This document shows, piece by piece, positions 1 to 5,567 of a stretch of 6,079 nucleotides of DNA. The position numbers were made by a program, and so were the translations under genes. The notes beneath the pieces were generated by a model. The model made no database searches. It was not told the DNA's origin and worked only from the letters and a program-made list of their open reading frames with translations. How positions within the stretch are numbered: the first letter of the stretch is position 1; each line of letters begins with the position of its first letter. Source of the stretch: Nocardioidaceae bacterium (GTDB lineage: Bacteria; Actinomycetota; Actinomycetes; Propionibacteriales; Nocardioidaceae); contig JACCSH010000165.1 of assembly GCA_013813125.1 (NCBI GenBank), forward strand, positions 1 to 6,079, written 5' to 3'.

Positions 1-216
1 CTACTACGTCGATCAAGCCGACCGCGATGCTGTGCGAATGATGCCCCCACCAAGGATCGTGCGCCGGATGACGTCCTGGCCAACCACGGCCACCGTCCCC
101 GGTGGACGCCCGACTCGTACTCCCTCGGCAACCGTCGACTTGCCCGATCCGCTGTTCCCCCGAATCACAATCAACCGGGACGACAAGGACCCAACCGTGG
201 ACGACCTCTCCGTCAT
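1..216 (-). pseudogene. P-loop kinase-like ATPase, N-terminal part, frameshifted and cut by window edge
   Basis: The frame starting at ATG 216 gives 67 residues with a clear Walker A motif, GNSGSGKST at residues 20-28, after a hydrophobic strand (RLIVIRG). This arrangement is typical of small nucleotide-dependent kinases and phosphotransferases of the AAA_33/zeta-toxin-like group, which bind ATP and phosphorylate a small molecule; the substrate cannot be told. After RRTILGGG the frame meets TGA at 13-15. Reading on in the neighbouring frame from about position 43 gives HHSHSIAVGLIDVV up to the window edge, which resembles what I recall following the RRT segment in this family. One extra base in the C run at 44-48 would join the two frames. 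It is therefore a single-base frameshift, either real or a sequencing error. The rest of the gene lies outside the window. The start at 216 was chosen because the frame upstream of it looks non-coding; no strong ribosome-binding site is visible. Confidence 0.65.
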
Positions 217-531
217 CCGAGCGCTGAACCAGCAGGCGAAATCGACATCGACCCATCGTCTCTCAGGGATCGTGAACGAGGCGCATTCGACGCCGGTGAT
301 TCGGATGGGTCTAGAGCTGTTGGAGCCGTGCATACGAGCGTCACACCGCCGCGAGCGAGCCCTTGTCTTATCTGGTCCTTCGTTACCGTGGTAGCTGGGC
401 CGAACGTACTCATCTGGCCGAATTGAGGACGCTCTGACACGGTGCTGAATCGTCACGGAGCGCAGTCTCGAAAAGTCGGTTGCCACGCCGGTCTCCAGAT
501 CGACATGGTGGTGGTGCCGAAGGGAGATGCG
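217..531. other. Divergent intergenic region, no gene recognised
   Basis: This stretch lies between the minus-strand P-loop gene and the plus-strand nucleotidyltransferase gene. The open frames across it are rich in Arg, Ser and Pro and show no recognisable domain, so I read them as shadows. It should hold promoters for both divergent genes, but I could not pick a convincing -35/-10 pair. The nucleotidyltransferase frame stays open upstream to 442, so part of this stretch could be coding if a start earlier than 532 is used. Confidence 0.5.
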
Positions 532-1353
532 GTGGACCTCGAATTGCCCAGTCAGCTACGCGTCGAGCAGCGGGAGCTAATCGTCGACCTGGCCGAGCGC
601 AACGACGCCGACGACGGTGAGGGGCTGCTCGGGCTGGTGCTGTCCGGCTCCGCGGCCCGCGGCATGGCAACCGAGCGCTCCGACCTCGACGTGTATGTCG
701 TGCTCACCGACGACGTCGCTCGGGAGCGCCGTACCATCCGGTCCACAACCGTGGACGAGGTCCCGGTGTCGTTATCGGAGCTGGAGGCCGTCCCGCCGTT
801 CGGCAGCCAGGGCTGGTGGTTCCGCTGGTCCTTCGCCTGGGCGCCGACGCTGCTCGACCGGACCGACGGCCGGATCCCCGCGGCGGTACGACGGCAGGCG
901 ACGCTGACCCCCGAGGAGAGTGACGCTGTGTTGGTCGACCACGACCGGCTGGACGGTTGGATCAACTACGCCTACCGGGCGCTCAAGGCCGACCGTGATG
1001 ACCGCCCGCTGGAACGTCGCCTCGACGCGGCCGAGTCGATGCCGTGGCTACTTGACGTCGTGTTCGCCCTGGCCGGGCGGGTCCGGCCGTATCACAAGTA
1101 CCTGCCCTGGGAGGTGCGCGAGCATCCGCTCCCGGACTGGCCCGCCGATGTGCTCCTTCCGGTGCTGCAGCACACCCTCGACGGTGACCCTGCCGCGATC
1201 CGAGAGACGTTCGCGCGGGTCAAGACCGGCTGTGGAGCGTACGACGCGGCGAGGGGGAACGACCGCACGCGCGAGATCATCGACGGCTGGGGCGATGAGC
1301 TCATGCTCTTTACGCTCCCAGCGCCTGGAACGTTGCTATGCCGGCGTGAGTGA
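532..1353 (+). CDS. Nucleotidyltransferase-domain protein
   Basis: A 273-residue protein of the polymerase-beta-like nucleotidyltransferase superfamily. The signature is GSAARG at residues 39-44 followed by SDLDVY at 50-55; the two Asp residues, 51 and 53, would bind the catalytic metal. Such proteins move a nucleotide onto a small molecule, RNA or protein, and the group includes aminoglycoside adenylyltransferase-like enzymes; the substrate here is unknown. A Trp-rich block (GWWFRWSFAWAP, about 94-105) and a long alpha-helical C-terminal half (for example LDAAESMPWLLDVVFALAGR) follow, ending close to IDGWGDEL, and the length looks complete. I chose GTG 532 because AAGGGAG at 520-526 is a good Shine-Dalgarno sequence five bases before it. 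ATG 505 and the first possible start at 442 lack such a site. It is convergent with the acetyltransferase pseudogene downstream, and no terminator hairpin is visible between them. Confidence 0.85.
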   Translation: MDLELPSQLRVEQRELIVDLAERNDADDGEGLLGLVLSGSAARGMATERSDLDVYVVLTDDVARERRTIRSTTVDEVPVSLSELEAVPPFGSQGWWFRWSFAWAPTLLDRTDGRIPAAVRRQATLTPEESDAVLVDHDRLDGWINYAYRALKADRDDRPLERRLDAAESMPWLLDVVFALAGRVRPYHKYLPWEVREHPLPDWPADVLLPVLQHTLDGDPAAIRETFARVKTGCGAYDAARGNDRTREIIDGWGDELMLFTLPAPGTLLCRRE

Positions 1354-1389
1354 ATGCGGACGCGGAGACCGGGAGAGGCTGTCGGTGGG

Positions 1390-1775
1390 TCAGCGGCCGC
1401 ACACTAGCCAGACCAACTCACCATCATCGTCCGTCGTGGTGTGGTCGCGACGGAACCTGAGCTCCAGCACCCGCGACGACGGCGCGTTCCACGACCGCAC
1501 GGTCGACCAGATACGACGGCGGCCGGTTTCGAAGGCGGCCTCCAGCAGCGCGCGCGAGGCTTCGGTGGCGGGGTACGGAGCACGAGTGCGCCGATGCCGA
1601 TGGCCTCGATCGTGGCCGTCATCGCATCAATCCGCCGTCGCGCGTCCTCGGTCGTGAACGGGCCGGTTCCTCGCGCAATGAGAAACTCCGTGAACCGCTC
1701 CGCATCCTTGTCCTCCTCCGCCGTGAGGAGCAACCGCTCGGTCTCGATCCGCAACCGCGTCGGCAAGTAGTTCAT
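1390..1775 (-). pseudogene. GNAT acetyltransferase with internal deletion and frameshift
   Basis: Two halves of one GNAT-fold acetyltransferase lie in different frames. The N-terminal half, from ATG 1775, has the typical opening RIETERLLLTAEEDKDAERF and runs to GIGALVLRT, ending near 1572. The C-terminal half starts near 1569 in another frame with ATEASRALLEAAFETGRRR, then IWSTVRSWNAPSSRVLE and FRRDHTT, and ends DGELVWLVCGR with TGA at 1390-1392. The family normally has several dozen residues between these pieces: strands beta3 and beta4 and the R/Q-x-x-G-x-G/A loop that holds the acetyl-CoA pyrophosphate. Here only the ATE that follows that loop remains, so the cofactor site is gone and the reading frame is broken. 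RVLELRFRRD also looks one residue short of the usual VLEKLGFRRD. It lies 92 bp downstream of the lactonase gene on the same strand. I regard it as non-functional. Confidence 0.75.
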
Positions 1776-1867
1776 GAGGACAGTCAAACAACCTTCATTA
1801 CCGCACTCCCGAATGGGGGCGACGCCACCGACCCTGCTAAGTGCCCCATCCGTGCCACCCGCCGCCG

Positions 1868-2644
1868 CTACGCGCCAGTTTCGCAGTCGGGCCGCCGAGC
1901 AACGTCGGGGCATGCCGCCGACGACAGATGAAGCCCGGTCGTGTTTGGCTCCCAGACTGCGGCATCATGAGCAAGGACGACCCGCTTGGGATCGAAGGCC
2001 AACAATCGCTCCATCCATACGGGGGCTAGCGGCAGCGGCTCGGTGTGGCCCAGCGTTTTGGCGGAGGCGGCCAATGCATCTGCACTCCACGCGGAAGCGG
2101 TGTCGTGGGATTGCCCAGCCAATACTACTGAGCCGTCTTCGCACTCCACCACCACCGACTGGTGCCCGTCTACATGCCCAGGCGTGGGGATTACGTGGAT
2201 GCCGGGACTAATCTCCGCCTCTCCGTCCAACAAGTCGTAGGTACTGCCGGGGTAGTCGATGAGGTGTTCCATCGTGTAGTTCCCTTGTTCAGCAGCCGCG
2301 AGCTCGCGCCGCTGACAGACAACGGGCCTTCCAGCAAGCATCGGGTTTCCGCCGCAGTGGTCGAAGTGCAGATGGCAGTTCACCACCACATTGATCTCAT
2401 GCAGCGCAACGCCGACGGTCGTAAGCGCATCAGTCAGGGCGATGCGCCGTGGCCGATACCAGTCTTCTGTTTCGCCGTCACCCAGGCCGAGGCCGGTGTC
2501 GAACAAAACCAAACCGTGATCGTGTCGAACGAGATAGCCATAGACGGCTTCGACTCGCGGCTGCCCCGTGCCCGTCTCTGTCACCGGCCGCACGAACGTG
2601 CCGAGCAGGAGACGGCGAATTTCGTCGGTGCGCACGTTCAGCAC
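1868..2644 (-). CDS. MBL-fold hydrolase, N-acyl-homoserine-lactonase-like
   Basis: A complete 258-residue metallo-beta-lactamase-fold protein. The zinc motif HLHFDH is at residues 91-96, a third-ligand His lies in TPGHVDGHQS (His157), and a late LAHD carries His226. The bridging acid is probably Asp181 in GQSHDTA, but the family's usual position differs slightly, so this is uncertain. Strand FDTGLGLG (48-55) is the usual first-strand Asp motif. The length and the order of motifs fit the AttM/AiiA-type quorum-quenching lactonases, which open the homoserine lactone ring of acyl-HSL signals in the cytoplasm. Many relatives hydrolyse other lactones or esters, so the substrate is not proven. There is no signal peptide. 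The start codon is GTG (2642-2644) and no good Shine-Dalgarno sequence precedes it; GTG at 2633-2635 is an alternative. The in-frame stop at 2678-2680 limits any longer start. Confidence 0.85.
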   Translation of the reverse strand: MLNVRTDEIRRLLLGTFVRPVTETGTGQPRVEAVYGYLVRHDHGLVLFDTGLGLGDGETEDWYRPRRIALTDALTTVGVALHEINVVVNCHLHFDHCGGNPMLAGRPVVCQRRELAAAEQGNYTMEHLIDYPGSTYDLLDGEAEISPGIHVIPTPGHVDGHQSVVVECEDGSVVLAGQSHDTASAWSADALAASAKTLGHTEPLPLAPVWMERLLAFDPKRVVLAHDAAVWEPNTTGLHLSSAACPDVARRPDCETGA

Positions 2645-2677
2645 CGTACCGCTGGCTTGGACCGGTGACCATGCGGG

Positions 2678-2803
2678 TCACTCATCGCGCACCCGCAGTC
2701 CGAACATGCCGCGAGGAGGTAGACACTCCCAAGGCTCCCATTCCCGTCCAGACCCGTCGATTCGACGGTGATTTGCGAACGTCCATGACCGGGTTTGCGT
2801 CAC
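2678..2803 (-). CDS. Possible small protein, 41 codons, unknown
   Basis: From GTG 2803 the minus strand encodes a short polypeptide with an orderly, Trp-rich composition: RSWTFANHRRIDG, then REWEPWECLPPRGMFGLRV, ending RDE and TGA at 2678-2680. It does not look like random high-GC shadow translation. It ends 33 bases before the lactonase start and is in the same frame. The open frame continues upstream of the GTG to a TAG near 2880, but those residues look less protein-like. There is no clear ribosome-binding site. It could be a small gene co-transcribed with the lactonase, the 3' end of a lost larger gene, or chance. I do not recognise a family. Confidence 0.25.
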   Translation of the reverse strand: MTQTRSWTFANHRRIDGSGREWEPWECLPPRGMFGLRVRDE

Positions 2804-2955
2804 GATGTTTGAGTGGAAAAAGAACTTTCGTGCGGAGCTGTTGGCGAGGTTGACCGTCGACCAAGATGCGATAGGCGCGGTCTACCCGAGAGCCGCCACT
2901 GCCGCCACGCATTCGAGGGCAACCACGCGTCCTCGTCGACCCCGCTGGTCGATGC

Positions 2956-3285
2956 TCATGATCCCGAAGGCAAGGCACGCATCGGTTCGATTCCGACAGG
3001 CGGCTCCGATCTGTTTTCGCTGGTCAGAAGGGTGTCGCCTTGGGCCGCAGTCTTGCGCTTCTTGTGATTCGGCGGCGGTGTCCGTGATCTGTCCCCGCTT
3101 TTCCCAACGCGTGTCGCGGCGTCCCACAAGTTGTCGTCGTCGATCAAGTGTCCGTAGAGGTCCATCGTCATCGCCGCCGATGCGTGCCCCAGGATGCGCT
3201 GGACGGCCTTGGGGTCGGCACCCGCTCCGAGCCAGAGCGAGGCCGCGGTGTGGCGCAAGTCGTGCACCCGCAGGGTTGGCTTGCC
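2956..3285 (-). pseudogene. Tyrosine integrase, C-terminal remnant
   Basis: This is the catalytic C-terminus of a phage/ICE-type tyrosine recombinase. Counting from GTG 3267, HDLRHT supplies the HxxR box (His2, Arg5), LGHAS supplies His28, and MTMDLYGHL supplies the nucleophile Tyr38. Sequence just upstream (GKPTLRV, to about 3285) continues the family pattern. Beyond that the frame stops being integrase-like and meets TGA near 3316, and the N-terminal DNA-binding part and the first catalytic Arg are absent. The protein therefore cannot be a working recombinase. Its tail, TLLTSENRSEPPVGIEP, is read from the antisense strand of the tRNA-like repeat at 2982-3027, a common arrangement for actinobacterial integrases whose 3' end overlaps the attachment site. 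It lies about 90 bp downstream of vapC on the same strand. Confidence 0.8.
2982..3027 (+). repeat. Attachment-site-like repeat, left copy (tRNA 3' end)
   Basis: A 46-bp sequence matches 4916-4961 in the same orientation at 40 of 46 positions by hand count. It contains T-loop TTCGATT, the 3' T-stem strand CCGAC and acceptor strand AGGCGGC followed by TCC, then the flanking stretch TTTTCGCTGGTCAG. Upstream of TCGG the sequence no longer follows a tRNA, so this is a fragment and not a gene. It overlaps the 3' end of the integrase remnant, as expected for attL or attR of a tRNA-targeting element. Confidence 0.65.
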
Positions 3286-3377
3286 GATCGATCGAGTTGC
3301 CGTCGACGAGGTGCGTCACACCGCCGGCAGTGGACCCTTGCTGCAGTTCGGTCTTGGTGAGTCGGGGTGCTGGTCGG

Positions 3378-3788
3378 TCAAGTGTTCAGCCGTTCCACTG
3401 CTTGGCCGGTGAGATCTGCGATGAGCTCGAAGTCCTTGTCGACGTGGAGCACGGTGTGGTGGTTGATCTCGGCAGTGGCTGCGATCAACAAGTCCGGGAT
3501 AGACGGCGCGCGGTGGTACCCACGCTCGGCCAGCCGTCGTTGTATCTCCAAGGCACGCTCCTCGATGGCAGGCGCCGAGTACTCCACCGGCATCGCCGAG
3601 ACAGGAGTACCTGCCATCAACGCGGCCAGGTCGGTGCCGGATCGGGCCGAGTAGCCAACCTCGAGCAGGGTGACCGTGGCGATGCGAACCAGACCACGTT
3701 CGACCCGGTTCGCCCATGCCTCGGCATCCGGACTGCCGCCCAGCCTTACAAGCGCCGACTTGTCGATGAGCCAGCTCGACTCGCTCAT
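3378..3788 (-). CDS. vapC: VapC PIN-domain ribonuclease toxin
   Basis: A 136-residue PIN-domain protein of normal VapC length. The acidic residues that bind Mg2+ are all in place: Asp9 in LIDKSALVR, Glu43 in LLEVGYSAR, Asp99 in IPDLLIAA, and Asp117/Asp119 in [10 protein letters not shown]. VapC toxins are site-specific RNases, often cutting initiator tRNA, other tRNAs or rRNA, and stop growth when freed from VapB; the target here is unknown. I chose ATG 3788 because its ATGA overlaps the vapB stop, which implies translational coupling. GTG and ATG codons just upstream (3791, 3794) are less likely. The gene appears intact, so the pair may still be functional and help retain this region. It is followed by the integrase remnant. 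Confidence 0.92.
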   Translation of the reverse strand: MSESSWLIDKSALVRLGGSPDAEAWANRVERGLVRIATVTLLEVGYSARSGTDLAALMAGTPVSAMPVEYSAPAIEERALEIQRRLAERGYHRAPSIPDLLIAATAEINHHTVLHVDKDFELIADLTGQAVERLNT

Positions 3789-4006
3789 GACCAAGCGTCG
3801 GACATCACGGACTCATCGGCAAGGTCGGCAACAGCCGAGCTCAATTCCGACAGGTCAGCTGCGGTGACCGTGGTGGCGCTGCGGCGGGCCTCTTGGTGCA
3901 ACTGGCGGCGCAGGAACTCGGTTCGCGAAAGCCCCAGTCGAGCGGCGCGCTCGTCCAGCAGGGCCAAATCCTCAGCTGGGAAGTTGCGAATCAATAAGTC
4001 CGGCAT
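3785..4006 (-). CDS. vapB: VapB-like ribbon-helix-helix antitoxin
   Basis: A 73-residue antitoxin. The N-terminal DLLIRNF (3-9) is the DNA-contacting beta strand of a ribbon-helix-helix/FitA-like domain, followed by the two helices ([15 protein letters not shown], then [14 protein letters not shown]). The C-terminal tail, [23 protein letters not shown], is the expected toxin-binding segment ending in Trp72. VapB neutralises VapC and, with it, represses its own promoter. ATG 4006 is preferred, as GAGG lies eight bases upstream on the minus strand; GTG 4015 is possible. The stop overlaps the vapC start by ATGA. A long inverted repeat abuts the start codon. Confidence 0.9.
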   Translation of the reverse strand: MPDLLIRNFPAEDLALLDERAARLGLSRTEFLRRQLHQEARRSATTVTAADLSELSSAVADLADESVMSDAWS

Positions 4007-4008
4007 CT

Positions 4009-4046
4009 CAACCACCTCTGATATCAGAGGATATCAGAGGTGGTTG
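4009..4046 (-). promoter_or_regulatory. vapBC operator-like inverted repeat covering the vapB ribosome-binding site
   Basis: There is a perfect 17-bp inverted repeat, CAACCACCTCTGATATC (4009-4025) and GATATCAGAGGTGGTTG (4030-4046), with a 4-base spacer AGAG. Inside it CTCTGATATC occurs three times as half-sites: forward at 4016-4025, and reversed at 4020-4029 and 4030-4039. The first two overlap to make a perfect 16-bp palindrome at 4015-4030. It ends two bases before the vapB ATG and includes its AGAGG. Ribbon-helix-helix antitoxins bind such palindromes, so autoregulation by VapBC is likely. If transcribed whole, the repeat would also fold into a strong hairpin hiding the ribosome-binding site. 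Confidence 0.75.
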
Positions 4047-4117
4047 GACGCGGGTCGCGACGCGCGTCGTAACGCCGCGACTGCCGCACCCACGTTGGCC
4101 AATCGGACCCTCGTACG

Positions 4118-4276
4118 TCACGAGGCCAGGAAGACCGAGTCAGCGTGCCAGATCAGGAAGTCGCGGTTCGGTCGGTCCACTTGGCGCGTCGGTAGGGAGA
4201 TGGGACTGCCCGAGTCGGCGCGTCGGTAGAATTCCTCGCCGTTATCCCAATCGGAGCGCAGTAGGGGACTGGCCAT
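4118..4276 (-). CDS. Doubtful small hypothetical protein, 52 residues
   Basis: The minus-strand frame from ATG 4276 begins MASPLLRSDWDNGEEFYRR and ends FLIWHADSVFLAS. Third codon positions are mostly G or C and the composition is balanced, as in real genes here, but there is no Shine-Dalgarno sequence and no recognised family. The frame continues upstream to ATG 4333. It could be a remnant of a larger element gene. Confidence 0.2.
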   Translation of the reverse strand: MASPLLRSDWDNGEEFYRRADSGSPISLPTRQVDRPNRDFLIWHADSVFLAS

Positions 4277-4583
4277 CAGCGTTCGGCGTTCGGGATGTAC
4301 GCCGGCACTGGATGGGGAGGCGTGCGCGCTCATCCGGTGCCGGGGGTCTCAGCCGTGGATCCTGGTTCGCTGGCTAAGTCGGATGGTCCTTTGCTGTGGT
4401 CCGATGACGGTAATGAGTGGGACCGCCTGCGCGCCTGCGGCCTCACTGGAGCGCCCGCATGCTGCCTTAGCTGTCGCTCAATCCGGTCGTGGAGCAAGAG
4501 CTCGATCGTCCTGTCCGTAACGGCCGTCGAGGTTGAGCTGAAGCGACTGCTAAGCGCTGTTGTGCCTGAAGCCGAGTGGCTAG
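4277..4583. other. No recognisable gene
   Basis: The plus strand is open from 4295 but the translation (Cys/Ser/Arg-rich in its first half) resembles no family. From about 4530 it looks more protein-like (VEVELKRLLSAVVPEAEW) and may be the decayed N-terminal part of the helix-turn-helix gene that follows. Confidence 0.4.
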
Positions 4584-4723
4584 CGCCTCAGCGTGCGGGA
4601 CGTCGGCAAGCTCCTCGCCCTCAGCGCATCTCACAGTTGGCGGCGTACGAGGCGGCCAAGGCCGACATGCCACCGACCAAGAAGGACCGCAAGACAGCGC
4701 GGTCGAGGCGCATCAGCCACTAG
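4584..4723 (+). pseudogene. Degenerate helix-turn-helix protein, C-terminal part
   Basis: Two overlapping frames together give a typical short helix-turn-helix. One frame gives RLSVRDVGKLLALS (4584-4625); the next gives PQRISQLAAYEAAKADM (from 4619), runs to a basic tail ending RRISH and stops at 4721-4723. LSVRDVGxLLxLSPQRxSQL is a pattern I associate with HicB-like and similar actinobacterial antitoxin or regulator C-termini. The two frames share CCTCAGC at 4619-4625; a second tandem copy of these seven bases would join them in frame as LLALSPQRISQL. A TAG at 4581-4583 interrupts the first frame upstream, so at least two lesions are needed. It is probably dead cargo of the decayed element. 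Confidence 0.4.
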
Positions 4724-4897
4724 CGGCGAGGACGCCAGTGGCGATCCCGAAGGCGCGACTTCCCGCCACGAGGGCACCCCTTGTTTTGAGCCCGCCCCTG
4801 GATGCCGGCGCGGCAAAACGTCCGCAACCGCTTGTTCCGGACGAACGATTCGCGCTCAATCACAGGGCTCACCGACGGGTATGCGGGCCAGGTCGGA

Positions 4898-4961
4898 GTC
4901 GTAATGAGAAGGTCGTCGGTTCAATTCCGACAGGCGGCTCCCATTGGTCCTCGCTGGTCAG
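4898..4961 (+). repeat. tRNA-Thr(CGU) 3' half, right attachment-site-like copy
   Basis: Positions map cleanly onto a tRNA from the anticodon loop onward: T33 at 4899, anticodon CGT at 4900-4902, a 5-base variable loop AGGTC (4910-4914), T-stem GTCGG/CCGAC (4915-4919, 4927-4931) around TTCAATT, acceptor strand AGGCGGC (4932-4938), T discriminator, then CC. The 5' half is missing: the anticodon stem does not pair with 4893-4897 and no GCCGCCT acceptor strand lies upstream. Such 3'-half copies starting at the anticodon loop are the usual footprint of tyrosine-integrase insertion. The copy from 4916 onward repeats 2982-3027. Confidence 0.7.
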
Positions 4962-4991
4962 TTCGACCATTACCATCGTTGCCGGTCTCGG

Positions 4992-5567
4992 CTAGAGGGC
5001 ATCCAGGAACGCGAGTACCCGCTGGGTCAGCAGCGCCGCCGCCTCCGGGTCGTACGACGACAGGGAGCTGTCCGCGAAGAGATGCTGGTCCCCGGGGTAA
5101 ACGAACAGCTCCGCTCTCTCGGCCTCCTCGACGAGCGCGCGCGCCGCGTCGATGTCGCCCTCGTCGGCGAAGAACGGGTCGCGATCCATCCCGTGCACTT
5201 GGACAGGTACGCCGTCGGGCCAGCCGGACCCGAACTCCGACGTCGGAAAGCAGGAATGGAAGAGCAGCGCCCCCTGCGCTCCCGGCCGCGTCTGCGCCAG
5301 TTGTTGCGCCGGCCCTACACCGAGGGAGAAGCCGGCGTACACCACGCCGGCCGGCAGTTCCTCGGCCGCTCGCACGGCTCGGTCAGAGACCTCCTGAAAG
5401 CCGATCTGCCTGGCGAAGTCCTGCCCTTCCTCGATGGTGTCGAATGTGCGCCCGTCGAACACGTCGGGGGTATGCACGGTGTGCCCCCCTTGGCGCAGCT
5501 CGTCGGCAAACGCGAGAACCCCTGGCGTCAGCCCCTGTATGTGGTGAAACAGCACTACCTCGGTCAT
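4992..5567 (-). CDS. Dienelactone hydrolase-family alpha/beta hydrolase
   Basis: A complete 191-residue cytoplasmic alpha/beta hydrolase. It opens with the strand TEVVLFHHIQGLTPGV. The nucleophile elbow GFSLG (79-83) gives Ser81, the acid is probably Asp128 or Asp130 in HGMDRDPFF, and His162 in PGDQHLFAD completes the triad. Classical dienelactone hydrolases use Cys as nucleophile; this one has Ser, as do many actinobacterial members whose substrates are undefined esters or lactones. The length is normal for the family. ATG 5567 was chosen because GAAGGA lies six bases upstream on the minus strand; the open frame extends to 5684, but that translation is not family-like. It is divergent from the downstream kinase gene and ends just outside the right attachment-like repeat. 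Confidence 0.88.
   Translation of the reverse strand: MTEVVLFHHIQGLTPGVLAFADELRQGGHTVHTPDVFDGRTFDTIEEGQDFARQIGFQEVSDRAVRAAEELPAGVVYAGFSLGVGPAQQLAQTRPGAQGALLFHSCFPTSEFGSGWPDGVPVQVHGMDRDPFFADEGDIDAARALVEEAERAELFVYPGDQHLFADSSLSSYDPEAAALLTQRVLAFLDAL

Larger units (their letters stand above)
2982..4961. mobile_element. Decayed tRNA-Thr-targeting integrative element, about 2 kb
   Basis: The boundaries are the two diverged direct tRNA-end repeats. Inside are a truncated tyrosine integrase next to the left repeat, an intact vapBC operon and a broken helix-turn-helix gene. No intact tRNA is seen at either end and no replication or transfer gene is present, so this is an inferred relic, possibly several rearranged layers, and not a mobile unit today. 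The order att, int, cargo, att is standard for genomic islands. An alternative is two independent integration relics lying near each other. Confidence 0.5.

Noticed and set aside
442..531. N-terminal extension of the nucleotidyltransferase from the earliest start
   Set aside because: The extra 30 residues do not resemble the family, and the Shine-Dalgarno sequence sits before GTG 532. The extension remains possible.
1354..1389. A bidirectional terminator between the convergent nucleotidyltransferase and GNAT pseudogene
   Set aside because: No stem-loop or T tract could be found in the gap.
2945..3007. A tRNA with a CAT anticodon upstream of the left repeat
   Set aside because: CTCATGA at 2955-2961 looks like an anticodon loop, but the stem does not pair, the spacing to the T-arm is wrong and no 5' half is present.
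4058..4069. 12-bp palindrome CGACGCGCGTCG upstream of vapBC
   Set aside because: It is short and made almost only of CG-rich words, expected often by chance at this base composition, and unlike the clear operator next to vapB.
2805..4229. A 474-codon plus-strand open frame, the longest in the window
   Set aside because: It is Arg/Ser-rich, lacks motifs, and runs antisense to the integrase remnant, vapC and vapB, whose conserved residues are unmistakable. It is a high-GC shadow frame.
4860..4945. A complete tRNA-Thr gene
   Set aside because: The 3' half fits perfectly, but there is no matching acceptor or D-arm and the anticodon stem does not pair, so only a half-gene is supported.
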